A stretch of DNA of 64,000 nucleotides. Origin: Mucilaginibacter roseus. GTDB taxonomy: Bacteria > Bacteroidota > Bacteroidia > Sphingobacteriales > Sphingobacteriaceae. The stretch covers positions 124,001-188,000 of the forward strand of contig NZ_JAJPWV010000001.1 of NCBI RefSeq assembly GCF_021215455.1. The letters are read 5' to 3'. The position numbers and the translations under genes are program-made. Position 1 is the stretch's first letter, and each line of letters opens with the position of its first letter. Of the stretch, positions 23,958 to 31,372 are shown one piece after another. The notes below the pieces were generated by a model. It had not been told where the DNA came from. It made no database searches and saw nothing but the letters and a program-made list of their open reading frames with translations.

Positions 23958-24563
23958 ATCTGAACTGATACGTTCGACGACCTCTTCCGTTAATGCCATG
24001 ATCTCTTCTTTTGCCCGGCTGTCGGTACTATTAAGGATACCTGCGGTCATCGACGAGCGCGCAATGCTTACCCGGTCATGCACCCTGGTATTCAGCAACG
24101 GCATACCCATGCTTTGCAGCAATTCAGCGACTTCGCGGGTAATGCCGGATCGCGGTTTGACCATGTTGAATACGATACCCGCTTTCACGTGGGGCGATAG
24201 CTTCTGAGCCTCCCTGATCAATGCCAGGGTCGAGCGAATGGCCATCACATCGAAAAAACCGGCTTTGGTCGGAACCAGGATAAAATCTGAATAGCGGAAC
24301 AATTCCGGTAAGCGGTTGGAAAGATATGGCGGCGTATCTACGATGATCAGGTCATACGATAGCTTTTGGATATCTTCAAGTTTGTCCGCCCCGATGATTA
24401 CCATATCCGGAAAATCTTCGCGAATGTGATAAAGGCTGCCCTGTAGGTCAGTATCGACGAGGGCTACTGATAACTGGTCCCGGAAAAATAAAGCCAGGTT
24501 GATCGCTAAGGTACTTTTGCCTACGCCACCTTTCTGATGCGCAATGGTGATGATCTTTCCCAT
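23955..24563 (-). CDS. traA: ParA-family ATPase (TraA of CTnDOT-type elements)
   Basis: A 202-residue deviant Walker ATPase: K-G-G-V-G-K-S-T at residues 11-18, a D-T-D-L-Q-G switch I near residue 38 and a I-I-V-D-T-P-P Walker B near residue 73. ParA-like proteins segregate DNA or position protein machines. In CTnDOT-type ICEs it heads the mobilization block. The unusual repeats downstream could be its DNA target. Confidence 0.88.
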   Translation of the reverse strand: MGKIITIAHQKGGVGKSTLAINLALFFRDQLSVALVDTDLQGSLYHIREDFPDMVIIGADKLEDIQKLSYDLIIVDTPPYLSNRLPELFRYSDFILVPTKAGFFDVMAIRSTLALIREAQKLSPHVKAGIVFNMVKPRSGITREVAELLQSMGMPLLNTRVHDRVSIARSSMTAGILNSTDSRAKEEIMALTEEVVERISSD

Positions 24564-24583
24564 GATTTTTACACTTTTATGGT

Positions 24584-24901
24584 TTACAAGGATGATAGCA
24601 GCGCATTTTCCCGCTGCCGTTTTCTGAGTTTTTGTTCCTGCTCATAATTGAAGATCCATTCTCCGGCTAACAACTTCCAGTTACGGTAGGGTGTACCTTT
24701 GGAACTACTCCAGTTGGCTTTTTTGTAGAAGCTGTAAAATACACTCGCTTGCGCGGCAAGCCCTTTCTGGTCAAAATAGATTTCTACCAATATCTTTTGA
24801 GGCGGCATCTCCGTGCCGAATCCTTTTTGCGAAATCTGGTCGGGTTTCCTGCGCTCAGCACGCACCCGCCTTGCTTTACGTTTGGGTGTTGGGAGTAACA
24901 T
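24584..24901 (-). CDS. Small basic ICE protein of unknown function
   Basis: A 105-residue protein with a strongly basic N-terminus (P-K-R-K-A-R-R-V-R-A-E-R-R-K) and a C-terminal half with W-S-S-S-K-G-T-P-Y-R-N-W-K-L-L-A-G-E-W-I-F, followed by a charged helix. It probably binds nucleic acid. It lies 20 bases upstream of the parA-like gene on the same strand and is likely co-transcribed. ATG at 24901 is chosen over an alternative nearly at the edge. Family not recognised. Confidence 0.6.
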   Translation of the reverse strand: MLLPTPKRKARRVRAERRKPDQISQKGFGTEMPPQKILVEIYFDQKGLAAQASVFYSFYKKANWSSSKGTPYRNWKLLAGEWIFNYEQEQKLRKRQRENALLSSL

Positions 24902-24952
24902 AACAATAAAATAGTGGCCGGACACTGGCAGGAAGGCCCGGCCGGTTAAACA

Positions 24953-25270
24953 TCAGGCGCTTTTGTTGGCGGACATCATAAAAGTGATGTCGTCGTAATC
25001 ATAGTAGATAGAGCCTCCGATCTTGGTAAAAGGGAGAACCCCGTTATCTCTTAATGATTGCAAAAAGCCGTGAGAGATGCCCAACAACTTTTTAACTTCG
25101 GCAGATTTGAGCCACTTTTTACCAGGCGCGCCGTTAACGCATTCTTTCACGATGCGTTTAACTTCCTGAAGTATTTCATTTTTGAAATCCTCCAGGTCAC
25201 CCAGGGTTAATATCTGGTTCCGCGTCGGAACCATCCCCATTCTTGATCTCTGTTCAGTTGCTTTGTCCAT
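24953..25270 (-). CDS. Excisionase-type helix-turn-helix protein
   Basis: A 105-residue protein with a C-terminal MerR-like HTH_17 domain: W-L-K-S-A-E-V-K-K-L-L-G-I-S-H-G-F-L-Q-S-L-R, then L-P-F-T-K-I-G-G-S-I-Y-Y-D-Y-D-D. This pattern is shared by Xis-type recombination directionality factors and by small regulators of Bacteroidota elements. ATG at 25270. By location it likely controls excision or the mobilization operon. Confidence 0.8.
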   Translation of the reverse strand: MDKATEQRSRMGMVPTRNQILTLGDLEDFKNEILQEVKRIVKECVNGAPGKKWLKSAEVKKLLGISHGFLQSLRDNGVLPFTKIGGSIYYDYDDITFMMSANKSA

Positions 25271-25495
25271 AACTTTGAATTTTAAGGACTTCAAAATTCG
25301 GAAGCAGAAAAATCAGAAAATGACAACTTCGGAAAGGGTGGCGTCATTTTTAGGTAGAAAAGGAACGGGATAGACTAAAATGAATCGAAAACAAAAAATC
25401 GAATCACCGATTGTGATTTTAAAGCTGTTATGCTATAAAGGTAGTTTGCTATAATATTAGCTTAATGGCACTTAGAGTTCAAAGTGCTCCTGATG

Positions 25496-25870
25496 TTATT
25501 TTTGATTCAATGGATAGGGAACGTTAAATGCCTCCTGCCAGACTTTAAAGTGCTAGGCTAATTACCGGATGACTTCCTTCAACAGTTCTTTTATATATTT
25601 TGAAATATCGGAAACATCGCCTTTACTTACACCTAACAGATCGACTAAGTTTTGCGCCTTTAAATGATGTTCAGACGTAAAGGACCCCAACAGAGAGATA
25701 GGGCCCAACTCTTCAAATAAATTATGCGCCTCGTCATAAGTTTCGATTAACAAGTTCAGCAGGTGGAACTTATCCTGCAAAGAACCATCGATAGCTGAAT
25801 CTAAGAGTTCTTCCAACCTTTTACAATAGCGGTCGTATTGTTCTTTCTCCTTGATGACTTTATATTTCAG
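25496..25870 (-). pseudogene. Decayed HigA-type antitoxin with two in-frame stops
   Basis: One continuous - strand frame from 25870 reads K-Y-K-V-I-K-E-K-E-Q-Y-D-R-Y-C-K, then L-L-G-V-S-K-G-D-V-S-D-I and K-E-V-I-R. It then has TAA (25564-25562), Leu-Ala, TAG (25555-25553), and H-F-K-V-W-Q-E-A-F-N-V-P-Y-P-L before a final TAA. The whole matches the XRE/HigA antitoxin family if the first stop replaces a Lys codon and the second a Glu codon. The expected start ATG is a CTG at 25870. No HigB toxin gene is adjacent upstream. The 225-base stretch from 25271 to the remnant's end holds no supported gene. Confidence 0.75.
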
Positions 25871-25899
25871 GCTACTTGCTTTAACGATCGCTCAAAAAC

Positions 25900-25930
25900 A
25901 CAAAAAGTTCACAATATGTGAACTTTTTGT
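25900..25930 (-). terminator. Perfect 13-bp hairpin downstream of the toxin-antitoxin pair
   Basis: ACAAAAAGTTCAC (25900-25912) and GTGAACTTTTTGT (25918-25930) pair perfectly around an AATAT loop. Read on the - strand the stem ends in a T run (GTGAACTTTTTGTGTTTTTG), a sound rho-independent terminator for the antitoxin gene at 25950-26255. Confidence 0.75.
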
Positions 25931-25949
25931 AAGGCATTGCATAACTGGA

Positions 25950-26255
25950 CTACAATTGGACGGATAATCGTAAGTGACCGTTCAAGCCTTTCTCAATAAT
26001 GTTTTGAAGCGTAGACAAGCGCACGTCCTTTAAGTTATTCTCGACCTTAGAGATATACGCTTTCGTAGTACCGCATTTTTCTGCAAGTTGTTCCTGAGTC
26101 AATCCTCTGGAAAGTCTGGCCTCTTTCAGCATGGCACCGAGTATAAATGCCTCGGCTTCTTTTTCAAATTGCTCGCGTTCGGGTGTTCCACGCACGCCAT
26201 ATTCGCGATCCAAATGTTCGTCAAATGTAGTTACATTCTTATCTTGCGTTTTCAT
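25950..26255 (-). CDS. XRE-type antitoxin of a toxin-antitoxin pair
   Basis: A 101-residue protein with an N-terminal charged region and an HTH_3 (XRE) domain: L-K-E-A-R-L-S-R-G-L-T-Q-E-Q-L-A, then T-T-K-A-Y-I-S-K-V-E-N-N near residues 65-77. It lies downstream of and overlaps the toxin gene by 17 bases, the HigBA-like order (toxin first). The HTH likely represses the operon. Confidence 0.85.
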   Translation of the reverse strand: MKTQDKNVTTFDEHLDREYGVRGTPEREQFEKEAEAFILGAMLKEARLSRGLTQEQLAEKCGTTKAYISKVENNLKDVRLSTLQNIIEKGLNGHLRLSVQL

Positions 26256-26577
26256 ATTGTTTTTTTATTCTTTCAGCTTTTTCAATTTCAGTCACTGGCG
26301 TCTTCATTGTCTTCTTTTGAAAACCGTTCATTAACACAATCAGCCTTCCACTGTCGAAAAAGCAAAATATCCGGAATATATCATTTCCTGCTTGAATTCT
26401 GATTTCGTACAGGCCATCCGTTCCGCTAAGGTGTTTAAGATATTTTTCCGGTACCCGCAGATGCGTCTGTATTAATAGAAGTATCCAGTCGATCTTTTTC
26501 CTCACAGGTTGCCTCAGACCTTTATAAAAATCCAGAAAGTAATGTTCAAAAAAAACTATTTCTCTTACTTTATTCAT
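26239..26577 (-). CDS. RelE/HigB-like toxin (phage-derived Gp49-like)
   Basis: A 112-residue protein with the RelE/ParE fold pattern: F-F-E-H-Y-F-L-D-F-Y-x-x-L, K-Y-L-K-H-L-S-G-T-D-G-L-Y-E-I-R-I, F-R-I-F-C-F-F, and L-M-N-G-F-Q-K-K-T-x-K-T-P. It resembles Gp49-like HigB toxins, which cleave mRNA at ribosomes. It pairs with the overlapping antitoxin. In ICEs such a pair can stabilise the element. Confidence 0.85.
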   Translation of the reverse strand: MNKVREIVFFEHYFLDFYKGLRQPVRKKIDWILLLIQTHLRVPEKYLKHLSGTDGLYEIRIQAGNDIFRIFCFFDSGRLIVLMNGFQKKTMKTPVTEIEKAERIKKQYENAR

Positions 26578-26613
26578 ACAAATTTAATTAAAGTTGCCCA
26601 ATTGGGCAACTTG

Positions 26614-26979
26614 TTATATAATATTTTGATAAGAAAAAAGCTGTTCGATGATCAGGACGCTGATCCGGGCCGCACGTGGTCCTTTTAATACACCAGACAG
26701 CATGAACAGCCCGCTGTTGGTGAATGCTAAAGGCGGCAGCGGCTTCGTTGAGGACAAGCCAGGCGAAATTTGCTCAGCAATGTCTATCCACTCTTCCGGG
26801 GTGAGCCAAAACATAAAATCGGGTGGGAAACGTTTCGAGTGTTTGGTAACCGCTTTGTGCAGAACCGATATGTTTACTTCATATAATGCGGCAGCATCGA
26901 AATCAAATACTACCGTTTGGTTACGAACCTTGAATACCTTACCGGTCAATAGTTCTATAAGCTTTGATGGTGTTGACAT
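26614..26979 (-). CDS. ORF6N domain protein
   Basis: A 121-residue protein with an N-terminal V-R-N-Q-T-V-V-F-D-F-D-A-A-A-L-Y segment, then R-F-P-P-D-F-M-F-W-L-T and A-F-T-N-S-G-L-F-M-L-S-G-V-L. This is the ORF6N domain, a DNA-binding domain found in phages and mobile elements. No second domain is present, whereas phage proteins often have one. It lies between the TA pair and the integrase; possibly a regulator of element genes. Function unknown. Confidence 0.8.
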   Translation of the reverse strand: MSTPSKLIELLTGKVFKVRNQTVVFDFDAAALYEVNISVLHKAVTKHSKRFPPDFMFWLTPEEWIDIAEQISPGLSSTKPLPPLAFTNSGLFMLSGVLKGPRAARISVLIIEQLFSYQNII

Positions 26980-27015
26980 ATTAAGATTTCTTATAATTTG
27001 AATAGTCAGGTTTAA

Positions 27016-27044
27016 GCAACTGTTGCAGAAAATGCAACGGTTGC
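27016..27044 (-). terminator. Hairpin downstream of the integrase gene
   Basis: GCAACTGTTGCA (27016-27027) and TGCAACGGTTGC (27033-27044) form a 12-bp stem with one mismatched or wobble pair and a GAAAA loop. It sits 4 bases past the integrase stop. The T-run is on the + strand side, so as a - strand terminator it is imperfect. Confidence 0.45.
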
Positions 27045-27048
27045 CTTT

Positions 27049-28299
27049 TTAGTCTTCTTCATTGCTTGTCTGATTTTTCTCAATGATCTTTTTGAGTTGC
27101 CCCATGTCATCGCTGATCTTTTTTAGTAGCACCCTGGCATAGATCTGGGTGGTAGCGATCTTGGTGTGTCCCATCATCTTACTCACCGTTTCAATAGGCA
27201 CATTGTTAGACAGCGTGACCGTGGTGGCGAATGTGTGACGCGCAACACCAAAGGTGAGAACCTTCTTTATCCCATTCATAAAGCCGATCTCTTTCAGGTA
27301 ACTATTCACCTTTTGATTAGACAGATTGGGGAAGAGGGTACCTGCGATTTCGGCGCGGTCTGACTTTCGGTAACGTTCCAAAATGCGCTGCGCGACAGGA
27401 AGTATGGGAATATTGGTCGGCTCGTTACTTTTCTGGCGAAATAGCTTGATCCACTGCGCGCCATCTTCACCTGCTGTGATATTGCTTTCTTTCAGGTTCA
27501 TCAGATCCACATAAGAGAGCCCGGTATAACAACTGAAAACGAAGAGGTCACGAACGATATTCAGCCGGTCAATGGCAAAATCCTTCCCTTGAATCGAATC
27601 AAGTTCTTTCTGATTAAGAAAGGCGGTTTCCACTTTTTTGTATCTGAACTTATAGTTTTTGAATGGGTCACGGGATATCCAGGTCAATTTCAGCGCGAGG
27701 GTGGTCATTTTACGCAGGCGGATCAGGTGTTTCATCACGCCATTGTTATTCATCGGTCTTTGATGGTCTTTGGGCTTATGGTTCCGGAGATAGGTCTCAA
27801 AGTCAATGATGAATTTATAGTCGATATCATTGATCCTAATATCGGTTGTATTGCGCTTTTCTTTCAGGAATTTTTCCAGGTAGCGGCGCGTTACCGCATA
27901 GTGCTTGAGTGTACTCCAGGTGAGGGCGGCAGAGGCGGTCTCGTAATGGTAGTCCATTAGTTTGCTGAGCGAATAGGTCTGTTCTGTTTCTTCTCCCAAG
28001 AACATGGCCTTCAATAATTGCGGGGTTACTTCCTTGCCTGCGATCTGTAGCTGTTGATAATAGGTAGTGATGGTGAATTTGACCTGCTCCAGATAAGCGT
28101 TGGTCTCTTTGGCTTCGGGGACTTTAATCCTAAGACCGCCGCGACCAGCATCCCAATGCTCGACCTTTACATAGTGTTTCAAAGCAAAACGAACGCGTTC
28201 CTTGTTGACCGTAATGGCTGCGTAAACGTTCGTTACACCATCCTTCGACCTTTCTTTTTTGATGGTGAAATGCACACCAAATGACTGTGATGTTTTCAT
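27049..28299 (-). CDS. int: Tyrosine integrase of the ICE (CTnDOT-like)
   Basis: A 416-residue site-specific recombinase with an N-terminal arm-binding domain, a SAM-like core-binding domain and a C-terminal catalytic domain. The catalytic region shows T-G-L-S-Y-V-D (S262 where most recombinases have the first Arg; IntDOT also has Ser there), then F-G-V-A-R-H-T-F-A-T with G351 in the usual His position and R354. M-G-H follows with H378, and the nucleophile is Y387 (T-T-Q-I-Y-A-R). So two of the usual catalytic residues differ. It reads toward the element interior and its start is 313 bases from the tRNA-Met gene, the probable attachment site. Confidence 0.9.
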   Translation of the reverse strand: MKTSQSFGVHFTIKKERSKDGVTNVYAAITVNKERVRFALKHYVKVEHWDAGRGGLRIKVPEAKETNAYLEQVKFTITTYYQQLQIAGKEVTPQLLKAMFLGEETEQTYSLSKLMDYHYETASAALTWSTLKHYAVTRRYLEKFLKEKRNTTDIRINDIDYKFIIDFETYLRNHKPKDHQRPMNNNGVMKHLIRLRKMTTLALKLTWISRDPFKNYKFRYKKVETAFLNQKELDSIQGKDFAIDRLNIVRDLFVFSCYTGLSYVDLMNLKESNITAGEDGAQWIKLFRQKSNEPTNIPILPVAQRILERYRKSDRAEIAGTLFPNLSNQKVNSYLKEIGFMNGIKKVLTFGVARHTFATTVTLSNNVPIETVSKMMGHTKIATTQIYARVLLKKISDDMGQLKKIIEKNQTSNEED

Positions 28300-28612
28300 C
28301 TTTTTACAGTTTTTAAATGAATAAATGATTAATTACATCCCGAAATCGTCATTTTCAGGGGCCAGGAATGGCAAAAGTGAAACTATATTTCCAGTCTATC
28401 TGGATTCATTACGATCCTTGCTTAAGGCCGTAACTATTTACAATACAATCACTTACATCATTCTTGGCCCCAAAAGTAAAAACTAATTTCTGGGGGCCGG
28501 ATTGGTGTCCAAAAGTGTGCATTCGTAAGGATTGAAAAGGATTGGAATAAAATAAAAAACCCTCTAAATCAGCGATTTAGAGGGTTTAACGATTGATAAA
28601 AATCGTGTTTTG
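28300..28612. promoter_or_regulatory. Integrase-tRNA intergenic: candidate arm sites and right attachment region
   Basis: No gene is seen. GGGGCCAGGAATG (28358-28370) and CATTCTTGGCCCC (28459-28471) form a near-perfect 13-base inverted repeat. The word CAAAAGT occurs three times in direct order, at about 28372, 28471 and 28510, with CC just before the last two. Such repeats beside an integrase resemble arm-type binding sites. The terminator of the tRNA lies at 28551-28587. Confidence 0.45.
28551..28587 (-). terminator. Rho-independent terminator of the tRNA-Met gene
   Basis: CCCTCTAAATC (28560-28570) and GATTTAGAGGG (28574-28584) form a perfect 11-bp stem with an AGC loop. On the - strand it runs into a long T-rich tract (complement of the AAAATAAAAAA before it). 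It lies 26 bases past the tRNA 3' end. Confidence 0.85.
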
Positions 28613-28686
28613 TGCGCCCACCTGGGCTCGAACCAGGGACCAAAAGATTATGAGTCTTCTACTCTAACCGACTGAGCTATAGGCGC
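28613..28686 (-). tRNA. tRNA-Met (anticodon CAT)
   Basis: Reading on the - strand, the acceptor stem is GCGCCTA/TGGGCGC with discriminator A. The anticodon loop CTCATAA carries CAT, and the T arm is CCTGG-TTCGAGC-CCAGG. No 3' CCA is encoded. CAT could also mark the tRNA-Ile that is modified to lysidine; that cannot be settled from sequence alone. The 3' end faces the ICE, so it is the likely attachment gene. Confidence 0.9.
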
Positions 28687-28749
28687 AAATTTTCAGTTGT
28701 TTTTCGAGGCGCAATATTACATATTTGCTATGAATTAGTAAAGCAAATA

Positions 28750-29382
28750 ATGAAAAATATTAAAAATATCATTTTTGATTACGGCAACGTTATCTTTAAT
28801 ATCAGCTTTGAAAAAGCACAACAAGCTTGGAGTGAGCTCGGTATCAATAATTCGGGCGACTTTTTTGGTCATCTTAAGCAGGATGCCATTTTTGACGCTT
28901 TCGACAGGGGAGAAATAACCGAGGCTCAATTTCGTGATCGTATACGTGAAATAACCGGAAATTTAACACTAAGCGACGGACAGATCGATACTGCCTGGAA
29001 TAGCATGCTAATCGGTGTGGCCGAAGGTACACATGATCTACTGCTAACGCTCAAAAATAAATATCGCACCTTTTTGCTTAGCAATATAAATGCTATCCAT
29101 TACGAGTTTATCATGAAATACCTGGAAAAGCAATTTGGATTTTTAGGTAACGATCATCTGTTCGAGAAAACTTACTACTCGCACCTTACCGGAAAACGCA
29201 AGCCCGAACCAGCTATCTTTGAGCAGGTATTAACCGAAAATAACCTTGAGCCGAAGGAAACACTGTTTATTGATGATAGTCCGCAACACCTGAAAGCGGC
29301 CGAGCAATTAGGTATCAATACTTTCCTGATGACGGCGCCCGATACTTTAAAGGATTATTTTAAACGGAACGGCTTGTTATAA
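28750..29382 (+). CDS. HAD-superfamily phosphatase (YihX-like)
   Basis: A 210-residue HAD hydrolase. Motif I is I-I-F-D-Y-G-N-V-I-F-N (nucleophile D near residue 10), where the second acidic residue of the usual D-x-D is Gly, as in YihX-type sugar phosphatases. Motif II is the F-L-L-S-N-I-N segment, motif III the G-K-R-K-P-E-P segment and motif IV T-L-F-I-D-D-S. Full length for the family. It is the first chromosomal gene past the element. Confidence 0.85.
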   Translation: MKNIKNIIFDYGNVIFNISFEKAQQAWSELGINNSGDFFGHLKQDAIFDAFDRGEITEAQFRDRIREITGNLTLSDGQIDTAWNSMLIGVAEGTHDLLLTLKNKYRTFLLSNINAIHYEFIMKYLEKQFGFLGNDHLFEKTYYSHLTGKRKPEPAIFEQVLTENNLEPKETLFIDDSPQHLKAAEQLGINTFLMTAPDTLKDYFKRNGLL

Positions 29383-29400
29383 CCTAATCAATAAAGCAGG

Positions 29401-30690
29401 TTAAGCCGGTTGCTTTAGCGGCACTTTTATAAAAAAGTAAGTGTATTGCTTTAATTTGCTTTGCACATAAATTTCGCCGCCTAATGATTTTACAAGCCGG
29501 CGCACAACATATAAACCAAGTCCGCTGCCGGTTGACTCGGAATGCCCCCGGTAATACATGTCGTATATTTTACCGATAACACGCGGCGGTATACCCTGCC
29601 CGTTGTCGCTGAATTTTATAACTAAATTACCTTTAAAGCTGAATAGGTATATCTGAACGAGTAAACCTCCTTTATGAAAGGTAAGGGAATTTTCAATCAG
29701 GTTGTCGAATATATTTATATAAGTATGCGTGTTGCAAACGTGCTTTTCTGTTAAATGAACATCGAAAACCAGCCTGCCGCCAACATCATCCAAACGGCTT
29801 TGATATTTAGCTTTCAACTCACGCAAGATTTGCTTAAAGTCCACCTCTGCTACCTGCGTTTCATATGAGTAGGTGCTTAACACATTAAGCTTTGAAAGCA
29901 TACCGTCAAGCTTGTGTACAACTTGCTCACATTTGTCAAACAAATCCAGCGCATTTTCATCATCCGTAACCAGTTTAGCCAAGTTTGCTAAGCCCATTAT
30001 GTTGGCCAAGGGGGCACGAAAATCATGCGAGGTACGGTAAAATAAGGTAAGCAATTCCTGATTGGCAGCTGTTACCTCTGCAGTACGCGTAACTACCGTT
30101 TTTTCCAAATCGCGGTTAAGGCGGGTTATTTGCTGGTTTTTTCTCTTAAGCTCTTTATTGTTTTTCTTAATCTCCTGCACTAATTCAAGCTGAAGCAATT
30201 TATTGGCAGCAAGATCAGCAATACTGCGTAAGAACTTAAAATCAAGATCGACGTGCGAAACTGCTTCTTTAGCGGCGGTAGTAATTATGATGCTCTGATC
30301 TTCAAAATAACAAACCGGAAGCGCACGTACATAAAGTATTTTAGGGTCGTTAAAAGCTGTACGCTTTAATACATCTATCGGTCCGTCGGCAACGGAATAG
30401 CTTACCGGCAAACCATTGGCCAATACGCCAAGCTCAAATTTACGGATGGCATTGTTTCTCGGCCGAAAAATAGAACATACACCCCGGCTAACTTCAAAAC
30501 ACCAGGTTTCGCCTTGATGAGTATGGCATATCCGCAACAGGTAAGTATCGATTATATATTTAGCATGCGCGGTCAGCGCGTCGCCAATATCTTTAAAAGA
30601 TATGGCCTTATTGAGATCGGTGGCAAAGCTGGATAGCGCCTCGTACCTTAAACGCTGTGAATGCTGTAGTATTCCCGCCGTGGAATCCAT
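29401..30690 (-). CDS. Sensor histidine kinase
   Basis: A 429-residue kinase without membrane segments. An N-terminal GAF-like sensor part (about residues 1-190) leads into a coiled coil (about 175-210) and a HisKA domain with phospho-acceptor H222 in T-S-H-D-F-R-A-P-L-A-N. The ATPase domain has D-N-L-I-E-N-S, D-N-G-Q-G-I and G-S-G-L-G-L-Y. It begins one base after the AhpD-like gene stop, so the two are co-transcribed, and it converges with the HAD gene. Its response regulator is not here. Confidence 0.88.
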   Translation of the reverse strand: MDSTAGILQHSQRLRYEALSSFATDLNKAISFKDIGDALTAHAKYIIDTYLLRICHTHQGETWCFEVSRGVCSIFRPRNNAIRKFELGVLANGLPVSYSVADGPIDVLKRTAFNDPKILYVRALPVCYFEDQSIIITTAAKEAVSHVDLDFKFLRSIADLAANKLLQLELVQEIKKNNKELKRKNQQITRLNRDLEKTVVTRTAEVTAANQELLTLFYRTSHDFRAPLANIMGLANLAKLVTDDENALDLFDKCEQVVHKLDGMLSKLNVLSTYSYETQVAEVDFKQILRELKAKYQSRLDDVGGRLVFDVHLTEKHVCNTHTYINIFDNLIENSLTFHKGGLLVQIYLFSFKGNLVIKFSDNGQGIPPRVIGKIYDMYYRGHSESTGSGLGLYVVRRLVKSLGGEIYVQSKLKQYTYFFIKVPLKQPA

Positions 30691-30691
30691 T

Positions 30692-31255
30692 TTATCTTGG
30701 CTCCATCAGTTCGTTATCAATCTGTATGCCCGAGATGTCGGCTATCGTATTTACCATATTGGTCAGATCGGCAAGTGCCATCAGCTCCTGCACTTCTTCT
30801 AAACTAAAGCCTTCATCACGCAATTCTTCAAAATCGCCATCGGTTGTATTCCGGGGCGCCAGCGCGCAACGCGTTATTACTGCTATTGCTTTGCGATATG
30901 ACGATGGAATGTAACCGCTATCAAGGTTGTCAGTAAGGCGCAGGTTGTCCTCACCTGTAAGGGTTTTACCCAGGCTATCGGCAATAATGCCATGAGCTTG
31001 CGCACAGTAATTACAACCCTTAAGGTTTGATATATTATAAATGATTAACTGCTTTAAAACAAACGGCACCGAACCGCGCAGCATGGTATTGCGCAGTTTC
31101 TCCCAATTGCCACGTAAAACGGTGGGGTTATTGCCCTGGCATTTAAACCAGTTTAAAACGAAGGGGATGCCCATCTCCTTCATAGTCTCTTCATATATCA
31201 ACTTCACTTCAGGGCCGGCATCCTCGTACTCAACCAATTTAAATCGTTGCGACAT
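30692..31255 (-). CDS. AhpD-like carboxymuconolactone decarboxylase family protein
   Basis: A 187-residue all-helical protein with the redox-type C-N-Y-C-A-Q-A-H-G motif near residue 94, typical of AhpD-like thiol peroxidase partners. ATG at 31255 is preferred over a GTG nine codons upstream. It lies directly before the histidine kinase, suggesting that the kinase and a redox or peroxide response are linked (inference). Confidence 0.82.
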   Translation of the reverse strand: MSQRFKLVEYEDAGPEVKLIYEETMKEMGIPFVLNWFKCQGNNPTVLRGNWEKLRNTMLRGSVPFVLKQLIIYNISNLKGCNYCAQAHGIIADSLGKTLTGEDNLRLTDNLDSGYIPSSYRKAIAVITRCALAPRNTTDGDFEELRDEGFSLEEVQELMALADLTNMVNTIADISGIQIDNELMEPR

Positions 31256-31372
31256 ATACAGTGGGGTTAAATTATAAGTCACCCCTTATCAGTATAATAA
31301 AGTTTGTTTTTCTTTTTTTAAGATGATGGTAGATGTGCAGAAAAACGCTGCTTAATTCGCAGCCGGTCTGTC

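Noticed and set aside
26614..28299. Prophage suggested by ORF6N and integrase
   Set aside because: No phage structural genes are present, while conjugation genes are; the integrase is of the ICE type.
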